DNA of 64,000 bases from Tenrec ecaudatus. Lineage: Eukaryota > Chordata > Mammalia > Afrosoricida > Tenrecidae. Under the pieces are notes generated by a model that had not been told where the DNA came from, ran no database searches, and was given only the letters and a program-made list of their open reading frames with translations. The stretch spans positions 42,921,501-42,985,500 of the forward strand of contig NC_134546.1 of the NCBI RefSeq assembly GCF_050624435.1, written 5' to 3'. The stretch's first letter is position 1. Each line of letters opens with the position of its first letter. Below, one piece after another: positions 1-11,507 of the stretch. Both the position numbers and the translations under genes were made by a program.

Positions 1-336
1 AAAGTTGTTAAACAATAATAAACAAGATGAAACCCTAAGAGAAACTATGTGTTTTCAGATTTAGCACATTATGAAGTTCATAACATCCACTTTTAAACAA
101 AAAAATCATGAGGCATGTAAAAGGACAAAAATGTTTGACCCAATCAAAAGAAAAAGTATCATTAATTAAAAAATAAAAAGTCCCCAAGGAAGTACAAACA
201 TTGGACTTACTATACTAATATTTTAAATCAATTGTCTTAAATATACTCAGTGATATAGGCATAGAACAAGCAAAGGAATTCAAAGGATTGTTGACTGTAC
301 GAGGCAGGGTTTTTCTGAGAACGAACCACAGTGATG

Positions 337-364
337 TTTATCTCTATCTCTATCATCTTTATCG

Positions 365-424
<60 letters not shown>
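337..424. repeat. (TCTA)n microsatellite
   Basis: About 15 near-perfect TCTA units run from 365 to 424, preceded by imperfect TCTATC-type units. The open frames across it (YLSIYLSIYLS) are artefacts of the repeat. Confidence 0.95.
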
Positions 425-617
425 GTCAGGCAGGAATATTAGGGAAAAGGGGATTATCTCCACCAAATACTTATGATAAAGGAAAATTAGCTGGTTACAC
501 CACAAAAGGGGGTTTGGAAGAAATCAGGCACACATTAGAAACCTGTAGTGAAGACTCCAAGCTGGGCATGCGCAAACTAAAGCCATTTCAGCATGCACAC
601 TAGAAACCAACACTCTG

Positions 618-1097
618 TGTGTTAGTCTGGGTAGACTAGAGAAACAAATTCATGGACACTCAAATGTGTATAAGAAAGAGTTTTATGTAGAAGAGCAATT
701 GAGTATTGAGAAAACATCCCAGCCCAATAAGATCACTTCCATACATTCGATATTAGCCCCTATGTCCAATATCAATCTATAAAGTTCTCTTCAAACTCAA
801 GAAACACATGCATTGAAGCCAGTGGGAGGGAAGTCTTGTGGAGCCAGTGACATTGTAAGTATCTCAGCAGTGGCAGGGGTCTCCACGTGCTCCTCCAGCT
901 CAGGGCTCTAGCATAGTTTCAGTGGTCTTGTCAGATGCAATGTCTCCCTGGGAGTGAACATGTGTCCCACCTCCAGTGAGGTATTTATCTCCATCATGCT
1001 TCCAAATGAGGTCATCAAGCTCTGACCCGATTGACAGGCTACGCTCTACCCTTTCACTGTTAATCCTAAATTGACAGCAGATTATGTAACTACCACA
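618..1097 (-). mobile_element. Solo LTR, MaLR/ERVL-like
   Basis: The plus strand starts TGTGTTAGTCTGGGTAGACT and ends TAACTACCACA, so the element has TG..CA ends on both readings. It shares its left end and several internal blocks with the LTRs at 20511 and 22023 (for instance the 'aagtatctcagca..ggcaggg' block near 855). Orientation (sense on minus) is taken from the internal region of the 20511-22522 element. No perfect target duplication is visible. It is degenerate and non-coding. Confidence 0.7.
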
Positions 1098-1495
1098 CTG
1101 CATCATATACGTGCCTAAACACAGCCACTAAGAATGGCAAATACCCTCAACCATGTACCCCAATGGGGTTAGGAGGTATAAAAGGCGGAGAAACAGACCA
1201 GCATTTGTCTCCCCTCAGTTCTGGCACTCCTTGTTGAGTTCCGAGGTCCCTCCTTTCCAGCCATTTTCTATACCGTTTCCCTCCCTCCCCAGAAGTGGCC
1301 ATTTCTGGTCGGGAACTCTTGAATGGGCCTCCTGTGTCATTGCACGCTTTCCAGGGATACCGTGTACTAGCTAATGCTGTATTACTTGAAATTTACTTTT
1401 CCCTCAAAAACTTTGCTTGAACTTAACAAAAGTGCTTCTGTAATGTGAATTCTTTTAATGTTGGGAATAACTTGGGAAAATCATCCCCAAACCTA

Positions 1496-1625
1496 ATATA
1501 TACACACACACACATATACATATGTATACACATATACATACATATATACATAATATATATACATAAATACACAATACATATGTGTTTATAGATATTTAGT
1601 TTTTATATATATTGTGTATGTGTAT
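1496..1625. repeat. AT/AC-rich simple repeat
   Basis: An imperfect mixture of TATACA, ACACAC and ATATAC units. Confidence 0.85.
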
Positions 1626-1834
1626 ACTTTTTATGGAGGCATAGGTAAATGATTGCATGGTCAACAAATAAGGGTTGTGGCTGCAAGGTCAAATGGATTC
1701 AAGGTCAGCAATCAAATGACAGATAATATGGTAAAGGAGGTCTCAGCTGCTATACCCAGAATTCTTGCCCAGCCAAGACCTAACTATCACAGTGTCTCAA
1801 CCAAAAGATAATATCAGTAACGAGAAAGAAATTC

Positions 1835-1965
1835 TGAAAAATAACCAATAAAAATTCTGGACCTAAAAATTACAGATACTGAAATGAAAATTCACAAGAG
1901 CATTTCCAAGTATATAGAAGAATCAGAAAACATAAAGACAGGCCACTGAAATTACCAGTGTGAGA
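1835..1965 (+). mobile_element. Possible L1/HAL1 ORF1-like fragment
   Basis: A short A-rich stretch with 'atgaaaattcac' and 'gaatcagaaaacataaagacaggcc' resembles the coiled-coil part of mammalian L1/HAL1 ORF1. It is short and decayed. Confidence 0.3.
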
Positions 1966-2067
1966 GACAGAGGAAAACAAGAATAGAAAACCCCCCCCAA
2001 AAAAACCCCACAAAAAACGGTTTGTGGCTGGGTCACCTTTAAGTGTACCAGCATACAAAAGTGAAAA

Positions 2068-2108
2068 TCAACCTCACTGCCATTGAGTTGATTCTGACTC
2101 ATGTCGTG
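2068..2108 (-). mobile_element. AfroSINE 3'-tail fragment
   Basis: The stretch CACTGCCATTGAGTTGATTC and the following GACTCAT are the antisense of the conserved AfroSINE 3' part. It lies directly beside the RTE tail at 2112, which carries a related GACTCATAGCAACC motif. Confidence 0.6.
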
Positions 2109-2111
2109 GTT

Positions 2112-2580
2112 TGTTGTTAGATTCAGACTCATAGCAACCTGATGTACAACAGAAGGAAACACTGCCTGGTCCTGGGTCGTACTCACAATCTTTCTTAGAC
2201 TTGAGCTCATCGGTGCAGTCACTGTGTCAATTCAACTTTCACTTGTGTAGGAGAGGATTGAAAACGACGTGCCTGGGTCAGGCATGCTCTCTCTATTCAT
2301 CAAAGTGACATCCTTGCCTTTCAACCCTCGAAAGAGGTCTAGGCCCTGTGTGCTTGTACAACAGATTCACCCAAAGCAATGCATCATGTGGTCTCTTGAC
2401 TGCTGTTTCCATGAGCATTGATTGTGGAGCCAAGCAAAACAAAATCCTTGACAACTTCAGTCTTTTCTGTGATTACCATGATGCTGCCTATTGCTCCCAT
2501 TGAGATGATTTCCTACTGAAGGCTGCAGTCCTTGATTTTCATCAGCAAGTACTGCAAGTCCTCCACATTCAGTAGGCGAC
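2112..2580 (-). mobile_element. RTE (RTE1/BovB-type) LINE, 3' part
   Basis: Read on the minus strand this is the 3' end of an RTE LINE: the C-terminal part of the reverse transcriptase ORF and the short 3' tail. Diagnostic blocks are 'gatgtacaacagaaggaaac' near 2140, 'aaagaggtctaggcc' near 2331 and 'ccttgacaacttcagtctt' near 2448. Each has a counterpart on the opposite strand in the copies at 11508-12360 and 27775-28660. There is no open frame. Confidence 0.8.
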
Positions 2581-2639
2581 TCTCATAGCAAACCTATATT
2601 GCAATTCTTTATTGGAGAAGACAGCCTTATTTTTCTCCC

Positions 2640-2830
2640 ACAGTGCAGCTGATGGATTGGGCTATAATGGAAATCCCAGAAGGCTATGAAGGAGAGGGGT
2701 GAAAAGTCAGAAAGAGTGTTGAAAGAAATAGTGACCAAAAGCTTCCCACATTTGGTAAAAGACACAAACGTATGCACTCAAGAAGGTCAACAGTTTCCAA
2801 ATTATGCAAACCTGAAAAGATTTTTAAGGC
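2640..2830 (+). mobile_element. L1 ORF1-region fragment
   Basis: The stretch with 'gaaatagtgaccaaaagcttcccacatttggt' (2726 onward) resembles the end of an old mammalian L1 ORF1 region. It is decayed, and no frame survives. Confidence 0.4.
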
Positions 2831-3179
2831 TAAATTAAGTCTTTTTCTCTGGTTTACCCTTATGCTTTAACTATTAAAGTAGTATGATTGATACCAAATG
2901 TATTATTAATACAAATGCAAATATGAACACTGAAGACTCATGACAATTTTTGTTTATTAGGTGGTAATTACATATTCAAAATAATCTAATATTTCTTGGA
3001 TGGTTATTAAAGTAAACACACAATACTATTGTTTTTACACAATTCACAGACTGCTAGAAGTATATATTCTCAGTAACTCTGCATTTCTAAGACTATAGCG
3101 TTAGAAATATTTAACTGAATCTTGAATGGTGAAAAAAAAAATTGAATCATTTTCTAATAGGGAAAATATATGAAGGGAT

Positions 3180-3400
3180 TGACATTTTATTTTGTCAATA
3201 ACTCAGTAATTGTATTTAAAATACTACATAATTAATCCAGATGTGATGAATCCTAGGAATGCAAGAATATTTCAGTATTAGGAAGTTAGTTAATATCATA
3301 AATGATAATTATTAATAAATGAAGAAAATATCATTTTCTTAATACCAATTAATACAATGCAGTACTTACTCCAGATGAAAGCACTTCATATGCTAGGACT
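3180..3400 (+). mobile_element. L1 ORF2 fragment
   Basis: The block 'ggaatgcaagaatatttcag' followed by 'ttagttaatatcataaa' is the decayed counterpart of the conserved L1 ORF2 segment preceding the reverse-transcriptase palm. It is broken by stops. Confidence 0.5.
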
Positions 3401-3500
3401 AGAAGGATGAAACAAAATAATGTATATTGGGAAAATATACATGTAGGCTTGAGTATACATGTGTTTACTTCTTAATCTGTAACATATCAATGTGAAGTTG

Positions 3501-4185
3501 TGTCAGGAGAGCCAGCCCCTAACCAATCATCACAGGCCTGGCAGGCACAGTTGTACAGAGATAATAAGTAAAGACTATAGTAAAGTCATAGAGAATAAGA
3601 GAAATAGAAGAGAGAATGAAATAAAGGAGTCAGACATGTCTCATGGTAGCATGCTCAGCTCAGCCCTGCTTAGTGGTCCATGTGAGGATGTGGACGGTGG
3701 GAAATGCAGGAGCGAGCAAGAGTGATTTATTACTAACCAAGGTTTATATATCTTTTGGGGGCATTCAATCTCCCTAATTACAGGTGAAGACATATGTCAC
3801 AGGAAGGAGTTGTAATGCAGGTAATACAGTAATGAGGGGTACGATCTAAGGGTATATGCGCAATAGGAAGGATGATCTAAGGGTATATGCACAATTGGGG
3901 GCATGCATGTGACAAGATGGGAGGATCCAAGATTCAGGGAAGCAGCCTAATTTTGGATGTCACTGAGCAGGTTTGACCTGTTCTCTGGCTCTGCATGGAA
4001 ACAATTACTATCCTTATCAGTAGGGTGTGAGCCCCACCTACAATGGACCAGACTGATGGCTGAATGCCTTCAGGGAGACTATCTCTAAACATCTGCTCTC
4101 CCACCATGTGCTGACAAATAGCCTCTAATGTTTGGCATATCTTTGGGGGAGACAAAGCTGGGGGCAAGTCTCTTTACATCCCACA
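3501..4185 (-). mobile_element. Solo LTR of a class-II (ERVK-like) endogenous retrovirus
   Basis: The 685-bp unit has TG..CA ends (minus strand TGTGGGATGT ... CTCCTGACA) and is flanked by a perfect 6-bp duplication AAGTTG at 3495-3500 and 4186-4191. A 6-bp duplication is typical of class-II (betaretrovirus-like) ERVs. A minus-strand AATAAA lies near 3728, in the 3' half, where an LTR poly(A) signal is expected. The internal coding region is gone, as expected after LTR-LTR recombination. An imperfect direct repeat of about 30 bp (GATCTAAGGGTATATG at 3843 and 3873) lies in the U3 side. Confidence 0.85.
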
Positions 4186-5079
4186 AAGTTGTTCAATCCA
4201 AATTAGTTAGTAAGCAACCAATATGATTTGATAAGACAAGTAATATTTACTAATCTGTACCAAATGAATGTGACGTTTGTCCAATCCAGATTCGTAAATT
4301 AGCACAAATAAATCTATGCTTACATTGCTTCCTGGATACTCTATCCCATCAGGGATTGTAAATTTGACAAGGGGCTTTGAATCTGTTGGAACGTGTTGTG
4401 ACATTAGGATAGATGCCAGTCATACATAGAACATTTTGTGTGATGGAAAAAATGTGAAATTATTCACTACAGATTCAAACTAGTAAAAAAATTTCTTGCT
4501 TATTGTGTAATTAACATGGGAATCTACGCACAGAGAGAGTACATGGGTTATAAATGTCTGATTGAAAGACAATTTGTTCTTGCTCTTTAATACTGTGCAA
4601 ATTTACCAACTCTGACTGGTAAGGGATTGAGCCAGCCCCTACTTGAAATAAATTCTTCATCTTAATCACCTTCGCTTGTTGCACAGGCAGCTTTAGAGTC
4701 GCTGGAAAGGTTCTGAGCCTTTTCTTACATGAAGATAAGTTGATAGAAGACCATATTGACCTGCTCCAACTTCTCTATCATCTACAAATTCAATGTTCAG
4801 ACACATTTAAGGACCGGTTATATAATAAAAACATTGGGGAATAAATTTCCCAAAGACTATGAACAAACAGAAACATTATTTTACTTACAGAAGCATATAT
4901 GAGTGTGTGCTGCTCCGTGCTATGTCTAATGAAGTCACAAGTAGCAGAGTAGAGAGTCTAACTTTACTAGATGAGACATTAATTCGATGATTATCAAGAT
5001 GAATGAAAAGAAAGTTCCATCGACAAACAGATGGTCATAGTATAGTAATTAAAACTGTTAGCATGGATATAAGAATAAG

Positions 5080-5254
5080 AAGTCCTGGTGGTACATAGGT
5101 TAAAGTGTTTGGCCGCAACTTGAAAGAAAGACAGTTGGAACCCATTCATCTTGCTACAGGAAAAAAAAATAATATGTGGCAGTCAACTTTTGTCAAAATT
5201 ATAGAGTGGAAAACCAAATAGGGTAGTTTTACCCTCTCCTCTATGGTTACTTTG
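5080..5254 (+). mobile_element. AfroSINE (host copy, split by a second AfroSINE)
   Basis: The tRNA-like head (AGTCCTGGTGGTACATAGG) and the middle block (AATATGTGGCAGTCAACTTT) are followed by the GGTAGTTTTACCCTCTCCTC and CTATGGTTACTTTGAATCAG segments. The last bases of this copy (TTGATGTCAATTGG and onward) resume at 5478-5495 after the nested insertion. Confidence 0.85.
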
Positions 5255-5477
5255 AATCAGAATCTAACCTAACTCTCTGCCATTGAGTTGATTCCAATAC
5301 ACAGTGATTCCATAGGCCAGGTTAAAATTGCCCCTGTGGGTTTCTGAGACTGTAACTCTTCCTGAATAGAAAGCCTTTTCTTCTCTGGAATGACCGTTGG
5401 TTTAGAACTGCTGACCTAGTGGTTAGCGATCCAGTGTGTGACCACTCGATCACCAGGCCTCCTTAAATCAGAATCTA
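5255..5477 (-). mobile_element. AfroSINE nested in another AfroSINE, with 12-bp target duplication
   Basis: The sequence AATCAGAATCTA occurs at 5255-5266 and again at 5466-5477. Between them lies a minus-strand AfroSINE, with its 3' part first (TGCCATTGAGTTGATTCCAA), then CCCTGTGGGTTTCTGAGACT, then the tRNA-like head ending ACCAGGCCTCC. The duplicated site belongs to the older plus-strand AfroSINE. Confidence 0.9.
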
Positions 5478-5844
5478 CTTGATGTCAATTGGTTTAGCTT
5501 TTGATATAAGAAGAAAATAGAAGTTGATTAATGCAACAAAAGAAAAATATCCAGAAATTGATTCCAGTAAGCTTTTACTTACTGGACTATATACTATAAT
5601 AGTCTATATCTAATCGGATAAAGCATAATGTTTTCTTAATAAATTGATCTTACAAATCAATAAGAGAAAAATATTGTCAAAAAGGAAATTTTAGAGTGAT
5701 AATAAATAGTAGCTCATTATTATTTACAATATATGTTAAGAGTATAATTTTGAAGGTCAATTTTAATTTTATATGAATAATAACAGAAATTACTCTAAAA
5801 TTGCCTGGAGTCTGCCTCTCTGCTTAAACCACTGTCTATATTTA

Positions 5845-5905
5845 GTACTCAACAGAATGAGGCACATAGTTAGCACTCAATATATAAATAGTGATTGACT
5901 AAAAT
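5845..5905 (+). mobile_element. MIR fragment
   Basis: The stretch 'gaggcacatagttagcactcaat' and the following 'atataaatagtgattgac' match the conserved 3' part of MIR. Confidence 0.5.
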
Positions 5906-6014
5906 AAATCATTGTACATTAATATCTGTGATAACTACAAACTAGAAGACAGAAAGTTGTCAGAGAAAGCAAGCTAAAATTATTTCCACTAACTTGCAAG
6001 AGATTACAGTGGGA

Positions 6015-6070
6015 ATGTGCTGCTCTATTACAGATGGAAACATTAGACCCAGGAAAGCAAGGCAGGTCCA
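6015..6070 (-). mobile_element. Possible MIR core fragment
   Basis: The stretch 'attacagatggaaacattagacccaggaaagcaaggcagg' resembles the MIR core 'acagatgaggaaactgagg'. It is short and uncertain. Confidence 0.35.
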
Positions 6071-6877
6071 TTCAGTTCTGCCTATCACAAGGTTCGTTGT
6101 ATTAAATTCTGTTATGGATTTGGGAAAGCAATAACTTTTGTATTTTTGTAGGGAGGATAAATCATTACATAATTCCTGAAGGCTTAAGAGTCTGAAAAAT
6201 GTGAATCTAATTACAAATTTTACTTTCACCAAAAGCATTCTAAGATAGTAACCCAAGGCACCTGGTGTAAGCCAAAAGAATGTTCAATATTGGGTTATTT
6301 TTAATGTAAAATAGCTATTTTAATACACACGAAGTAATAATTTCCAAAGAAAATAAAGATTTATTCCTACAATAGATCATGGTGTAGCTATTAATGATCT
6401 TAAGATAAAATACTGGTTTTCAATTTATATTCTGCACATCCTTAGGAAGGTTTCATATTTCTCTGCTGTATCAGAGACCTAATTTTGAGGACTCGAGTCC
6501 CATTATCACCTTCAAAGAGTACAGCTCTACTTTAATACTCAAGATTTACTTAATGTGAGATTTCCTATTCAAAAGACTTTGAAAATCAATCATATCTCTA
6601 GTTCACACGATAAACAAAAAATCCATTTCACCTGGATCACAGACTTAAATGAGCAAGGCAAAACCTAATGAAAATGCATGGTAGCATTCTCAGTCATCCT
6701 GGTCATATGCCAGAGCAAAGTGGAAAACACTGAGACAGAGCAAACAGAATCTGACAGCAGTTTTCCCTTGTAAACAAAATTTGAATTAAGGACAACTGCG
6801 GGGGATATTTTATTTTGTTGGAACATTTCTTGTGAAAAATAAGAAACTATGAAGCACTTTCTTTAATATGCCAAACA

Positions 6878-7010
6878 CCATTGTTTCATTCCTTCATATA
6901 TTCATTCAACAAACATTTGTTAAGCAACAGTATCTGACTGGCACCCCTCTCTGGAGGGGGAGGAGAGCAGTGAACATACTTGCCACACAGTGCTTCATCA
7001 CTCTATCACT
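6878..7010 (+). mobile_element. Old L2-like mammalian repeat
   Basis: The block 'attcattcaacaaacatttg' followed by 'ttaagcaacagtatctgactggcac' is the widely dispersed mammalian 'ATTCAACAAATATTTATTGAGC' type repeat. The family assignment is uncertain. Confidence 0.5.
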
Positions 7011-7324
7011 AAAAATACATCCCCCCTCACTCCCCTTCCAACCTCATCCCATGATGCTATCTAGCTCAGGATCGAGGTCTAGGATCTCTTGCCCCAAATC
7101 AGAAATAGATGTGGCTAATGAATCCTCAAGATGGTTTCTCATGCCAAGGTCCTTGAAACCTGTTCTTTGTGAATGAGTCTCTGGGACTTTTAGCTTCACT
7201 CTCTGAGCTCTTTGAAGACTTCCTTTTCCATAAGAAACCTGAGTTTAAAGTGAGTAACCTCAGTTTACTTCCAACAGTGAAATGCCTCTTAAATAACTCT
7301 GACCGACTGCTGATGGGTTTGTGA

Positions 7325-7690
7325 ACATATTCAAACACCGTGGAAGGTGATACAGCACGGCCTCAAACACCGGAGACTAGAAATCCCATACAACTCAGCA
7401 AGACTTCTGCTGGCGGTGTGCCCCAAATAAATTAGAGACAAAACACCAACAGATGTCTGTCCCATGTTCATCGCAGTACAGGTAAAAAATGTAAGAACCT
7501 GGGAAGAGCCCAAATGCCCCTGATAGAAGAATGGATAATGAAAATCTGGTACAAACACACCATGGAATACTGTACATCCCTAAAAAAAAGTGATGAAACC
7601 TCAAAACACTTGGACATGGGTGGACCTGGAAGCCCTTATGTTGACTGCAGTTAGTCAATTACAGAAGGGCAGGTACTCTAGGAGAACACT
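7325..7690 (+). mobile_element. L1 ORF2 3'-terminal fragment
   Basis: Contains the landmarks of the L1 ORF2 C-terminus in order: 'ccatacaactcagcaagact', 'tgttcatcgcagtacagg', 'aatgcccctgatagaagaatgg', 'ccatggaatactgtacatcc' and 'gacatgggtggacctggaag'. Frames are broken by stops. The same block is present, antisense, at about 35990-35830 in the long L1 copy. Confidence 0.75.
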
Positions 7691-8597
7691 ACTCTATGGA
7701 TAAAGACTAGTCCAACAGCAGGCTTCTGTTCTCAAGTCAGTACTATTTAAATCCATTCTCCCAAGTAATGTGGTGGTATGTCTTCCTAAAGGTCACCATC
7801 CATGAATCACTCCCTTATATGTATATCTTAGTAATCACTTCCACAGAGGAGGCCTCGCCTCACTTGGGGACATGTTCTCATTTGTGGGGGAAGGAGAATG
7901 CCAAACAGTTCCTGCCATATAACATTGTTCTGTTCTATGGTTGCCCCAAACCGACAGATATTCCTTCATGGAAACTATGACAACCTTCATGGAAATTCAA
8001 GTCCAGATGATAGGGGAGAAGGCAGGTCTGTCTTTGAGAATGTAGTTATCCCTCTGTTGGTGGGGAAACCTGCCATTGGGAAAAATGCTTAGCTATAAAA
8101 ATGCCTTTATAAAAATGCTTTTATAGGCCCTAAAGAAGAAACTACCCCCAGAATTAAATTCCTAATTGGGCACTTTTGACCTAGTTTCTATTTGCCACTC
8201 AGTGACCTTGTGCTGTACACAACGAGGACTTCATACTCTGTCCTTTCAGGATGCACTGGATATCCTTCATAGACCACACAGCAAGGATCCAATCTGGAAA
8301 CCTCACTGAGCTAAATGGCTTTACTTTAAACTCCACTATAGCAGATTGAGAGAACCAAAGCATTCCCTTGGACTTAAGGCAAACATGTCCTGGTGTGAGG
8401 GGATCAAGTAACTGCTATCCCGGTGTTTGGATTTGGAGATGATTGGACTTTGGTTTGAACTTTTCCCTTTGGGGTGTCCAAATGAATGGCTGTTCAGGAC
8501 TATCACATTGGATGTTATTTTATGACATCTCTAACAGAAATTCGTGATTGACCATTATTGAAAGTTTGTCCTATCTCCAGTCCCTATTGTTTGCAAG

Positions 8598-10870
8598 TCC
8601 ACCACTTGTTATCAGTTTGCTGTGATGGTTTGTGTGTTGCTGTGATTCTGGAAACTATGTCACTGGTATTCCAAATGCCAGCAGGGTCACCTCCAGTGAA
8701 GAGGAAGCAGCAGAGCTTCCAGACTAAGAACAGACTATGAAGAGGAGTCGGCTGCCTGCTTCAGAAGAAGTAGCCACTGAAATTTTTATGCATAGCATGG
8801 GAACACTGTCAGTTACTAAGATTTAGTGAATGGAAGAAGAACCTTGTGGGAGATGGTGCTGGAGGATAAGCCTTTCAGGTCAGAAGGCACTCAAAATGTG
8901 ATGGAGGAGGCGTGGCTTTCTCGAGGCTTGGTGGCATGACACGAGTGGAGCAGAGCTTGTGGGAGTAAAGCCTTCAGTCGATTCACTTACTGTGGGGCAC
9001 AGTTCAAAATGAGAAGAAACAGCTACAAAACCATGCTAACCATCAGAACTTGAAATGTACAAAATATGAATTTAGGAAAATTATAAGTCATCAAAGATAA
9101 CATGGAACACATCAAAATCGATATCCTATGCATTAGTGAGCTGAAATGGACTGGTAATGGCCATTTTGAATCAGAAAACCATATGGTTTACTATGCTGGA
9201 AAAGACACAACCAAGTGCAACGGTATTGCATTCTTGCTGAATGGGATTTTTCAAGGTCAATCTTCAAATGCAATGCTATCTGTGGTGGAGTATATCTATC
9301 TGCATTCCAGGAAATCCAATCAATATGACTATTATTCAAATTTATGCACCAACCACTAAAGCCAATGATGAAGAAATTGAAGAATTCTATCAACATTTTC
9401 AATATAAAATTGAGCAAATATACTAACAAGTTACATTGATAATTTTTGGTGACTGGAATTCAAAAATTGGAAACAAAGAGGAAGGAACAGCAGTTGGAAA
9501 ATATGGTGTTGGTGACAGAAACAAACTAAGCTGGGAATCATATGATAGAATTTCCAAGGTCAATGACTTCATAGCAAATACCTTTGTTCAACAATACAAT
9601 GACTGCATACACGGATTTCTCTAGATGGAATATATAGAAATCAAATGGACTATATCTGCAGAAGATTCTATAGAGAAACTCAGTATAAGGAGCTAAAATG
9701 AGTCCAGCAGCTGACTGGGGAACAGACTATCAATTGCTCCTGTGTAAGTTCAGGTTGAAACTAAAGAAAGTTAAAACACATCCACAAGAGCCAAGATAAA
9801 CATTTAGGCTATCCCACCTGGATTCCTCCCGCATCACAAGAACAAAGTTGCTGCATTGAGGCCTAATGACAGAAGACCTGGTGAGCAGTTGAATGACAGC
9901 AGGACACCACACATAAAGAGAGCAAAAGGTTATTTAAAAGGCAGCAAAGAAATAAAAGATCAGCATGGGTGTCAGAAGAGAGTCTAGAATTTGCTCTTAA
10001 TGATAGAGTACAAGTTAGAGCTAAGGTACCTGGAAGACATGATAAAGTCAAAGAGCTAAAGAGAATATTTCAAAGGGCAACTCACGAAGGCAAATAAACT
10101 ATTATAATGAAATATGCAGAGCCCTACATCAGAAACCAAAAGGGACGAACATACCAGCATATCTTCAAGTGAAAGAATGCAAGAAAAAATGCAAGCCCCG
10201 CGTTGCAATACTGAAAAGTTCCATGTGCTAAAGAATGAATGGTGCAGGGAGCATCAAAAGAAAATGGAAAGAACACACAGACTCACTGTGCTTAGAAGAA
10301 CTAGTCAACACCCAACCATTTCAGTAGGTGGCATGTGAGCAAGAAACAAGGGTCCTAAAGAAAAAAATTCAAGCTGCACTGAAAGCATTAATAAAAACAA
10401 GACTTCAGGAATTGACAGACTACCCAGCGGATGAGACACTGGAAGCGCTCAGCCATCTATATCAGGAATTTAAAAGAGAGCTACTTGGACAACCGACTGG
10501 AAGAGATCCATATTTGTACCCATTCTAAAGAAAGGGGACCCAACTAATTATCGTTAGTGTCACATACAAGGGAGTTTTTGTTTTTCATACAACAGTTGCA
10601 GAAGTACATTGACAGGGTGCTGCCAGAATTTCAGGGTAGACTCAGAAGAGGACATGAAATAAGGGCTTTTTGGGTCAATGTCAGATACATCTCGGCAGAC
10701 CAGAGAATGCTAGAAAGATGTTTGTTTGTGCGTGTGGGTGCGTGTGGGTGTTACTATGCCAGGCATTCAAAGTTATGGTTCATAACAGACTATGGATTAC
10801 CTTGAGAAGAATGGAAATTCCAGAACATGTCCTAGTGCTCACTCAGAACTTGGACATGGATCAAGATGCC
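8598..10870 (+). mobile_element. RTE LINE, 5' part through reverse transcriptase (interrupted)
   Basis: The 5' region (ACCACTTGTTATCAGTTTGC near 8600; 'gagcttccagactaagaaca' near 8712) is shared with the copies at 55409 and, antisense, at 38605-38299. The AP-endonuclease begins near 9102 with residues DILCISELKWTGNGHFESEN and YYAGKD, followed by 'TIIQIYAPTTKANDEE' in another frame and 'IIFGDWNSKIGNKEEGTAVG' near 9436. The reverse-transcriptase region runs from about 10330 to 10870. The frame is broken several times. It resumes at 11508 after an insertion. Confidence 0.85.
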
Positions 10871-11500
10871 CTGGAGCAGGGATGTGAATAGCCTGCTAAC
10901 ATGCAGAACGCATTGGAAAGCGGATTGTTGCAGATGCAGCTAGGTTAAACTTCAGCACCCTGTCATTTGATCAGCGCTTTGGTTATGAATGGGCGGGGAT
11001 CCAAAAGGTCAAAACACCAGCTGCCCACCCCAGAAAGATGGAGCTTTCTGTTCCTCTAAACAGCTCAAATCAGAAGCTCCCAGGGGAAGGGCTATCCTGC
11101 TGTGGGGGGTCGTTGGGAGTTGGCATTGACTCCACAGCAGTGAGTTTTTAATACTTTCTTCATTTCAATCGAGGGTTTTTTTTAAAAAAAACTCTTTTAC
11201 TTTGATAATTTTGTTATTTTTTCCTTTTTTGTTGTTTGAAATGTTTTTCTATATATGAAATCCAGGATAGATAAATCTAGAGAGATAGTAACTGGATCAA
11301 TAGTTCCTTGGGGTAAGGGGAGGTTGGAGGTAATGAAGAGTTAATGATGATGATGAGTACAAGATTGAAGAAAGTGCTCTAAATCTGATTATGGTAATTA
11401 TTGTATAACTCTTCTTGATGTGATTGACTATTCAATCATATGATAACTGAATTTTATGCCAATAAAAATTGGGGGGAGGGAGATGCAGATATGGGAACAG
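10871..11500 (+). mobile_element. Insertion inside the RTE copy: AfroSINE plus L1-like tail
   Basis: This 630-bp segment has no counterpart in the other RTE copies. From about 10990 to 11155 it is a plus-strand AfroSINE whose head is degraded (AGTTGGCATTGACTCCACAG near its 3' end). From about 11155 to 11485 an AT-rich stretch ends in 'atgccaataaaaattgg', resembling an L1 3' end. The short sequence AGATGC occurs at both edges (about 10863 and 11482), which may be the remains of a target duplication. Confidence 0.55.
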
Positions 11501-11507
11501 AACAAAG

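Noticed and set aside
288..603. Frames with repeated IYLS residues
   Set aside because: Direct translation of the TCTA microsatellite.
5080..5110. tRNA-like sequence in AfroSINE heads (also at 29400, 47260, 62020)
   Set aside because: These are decayed tRNA-derived SINE heads without a full cloverleaf; not tRNA genes.
9102..9624. Endonuclease-like frames as a cellular gene
   Set aside because: They belong to an RTE LINE with frameshifts and an adjoining decayed reverse transcriptase.
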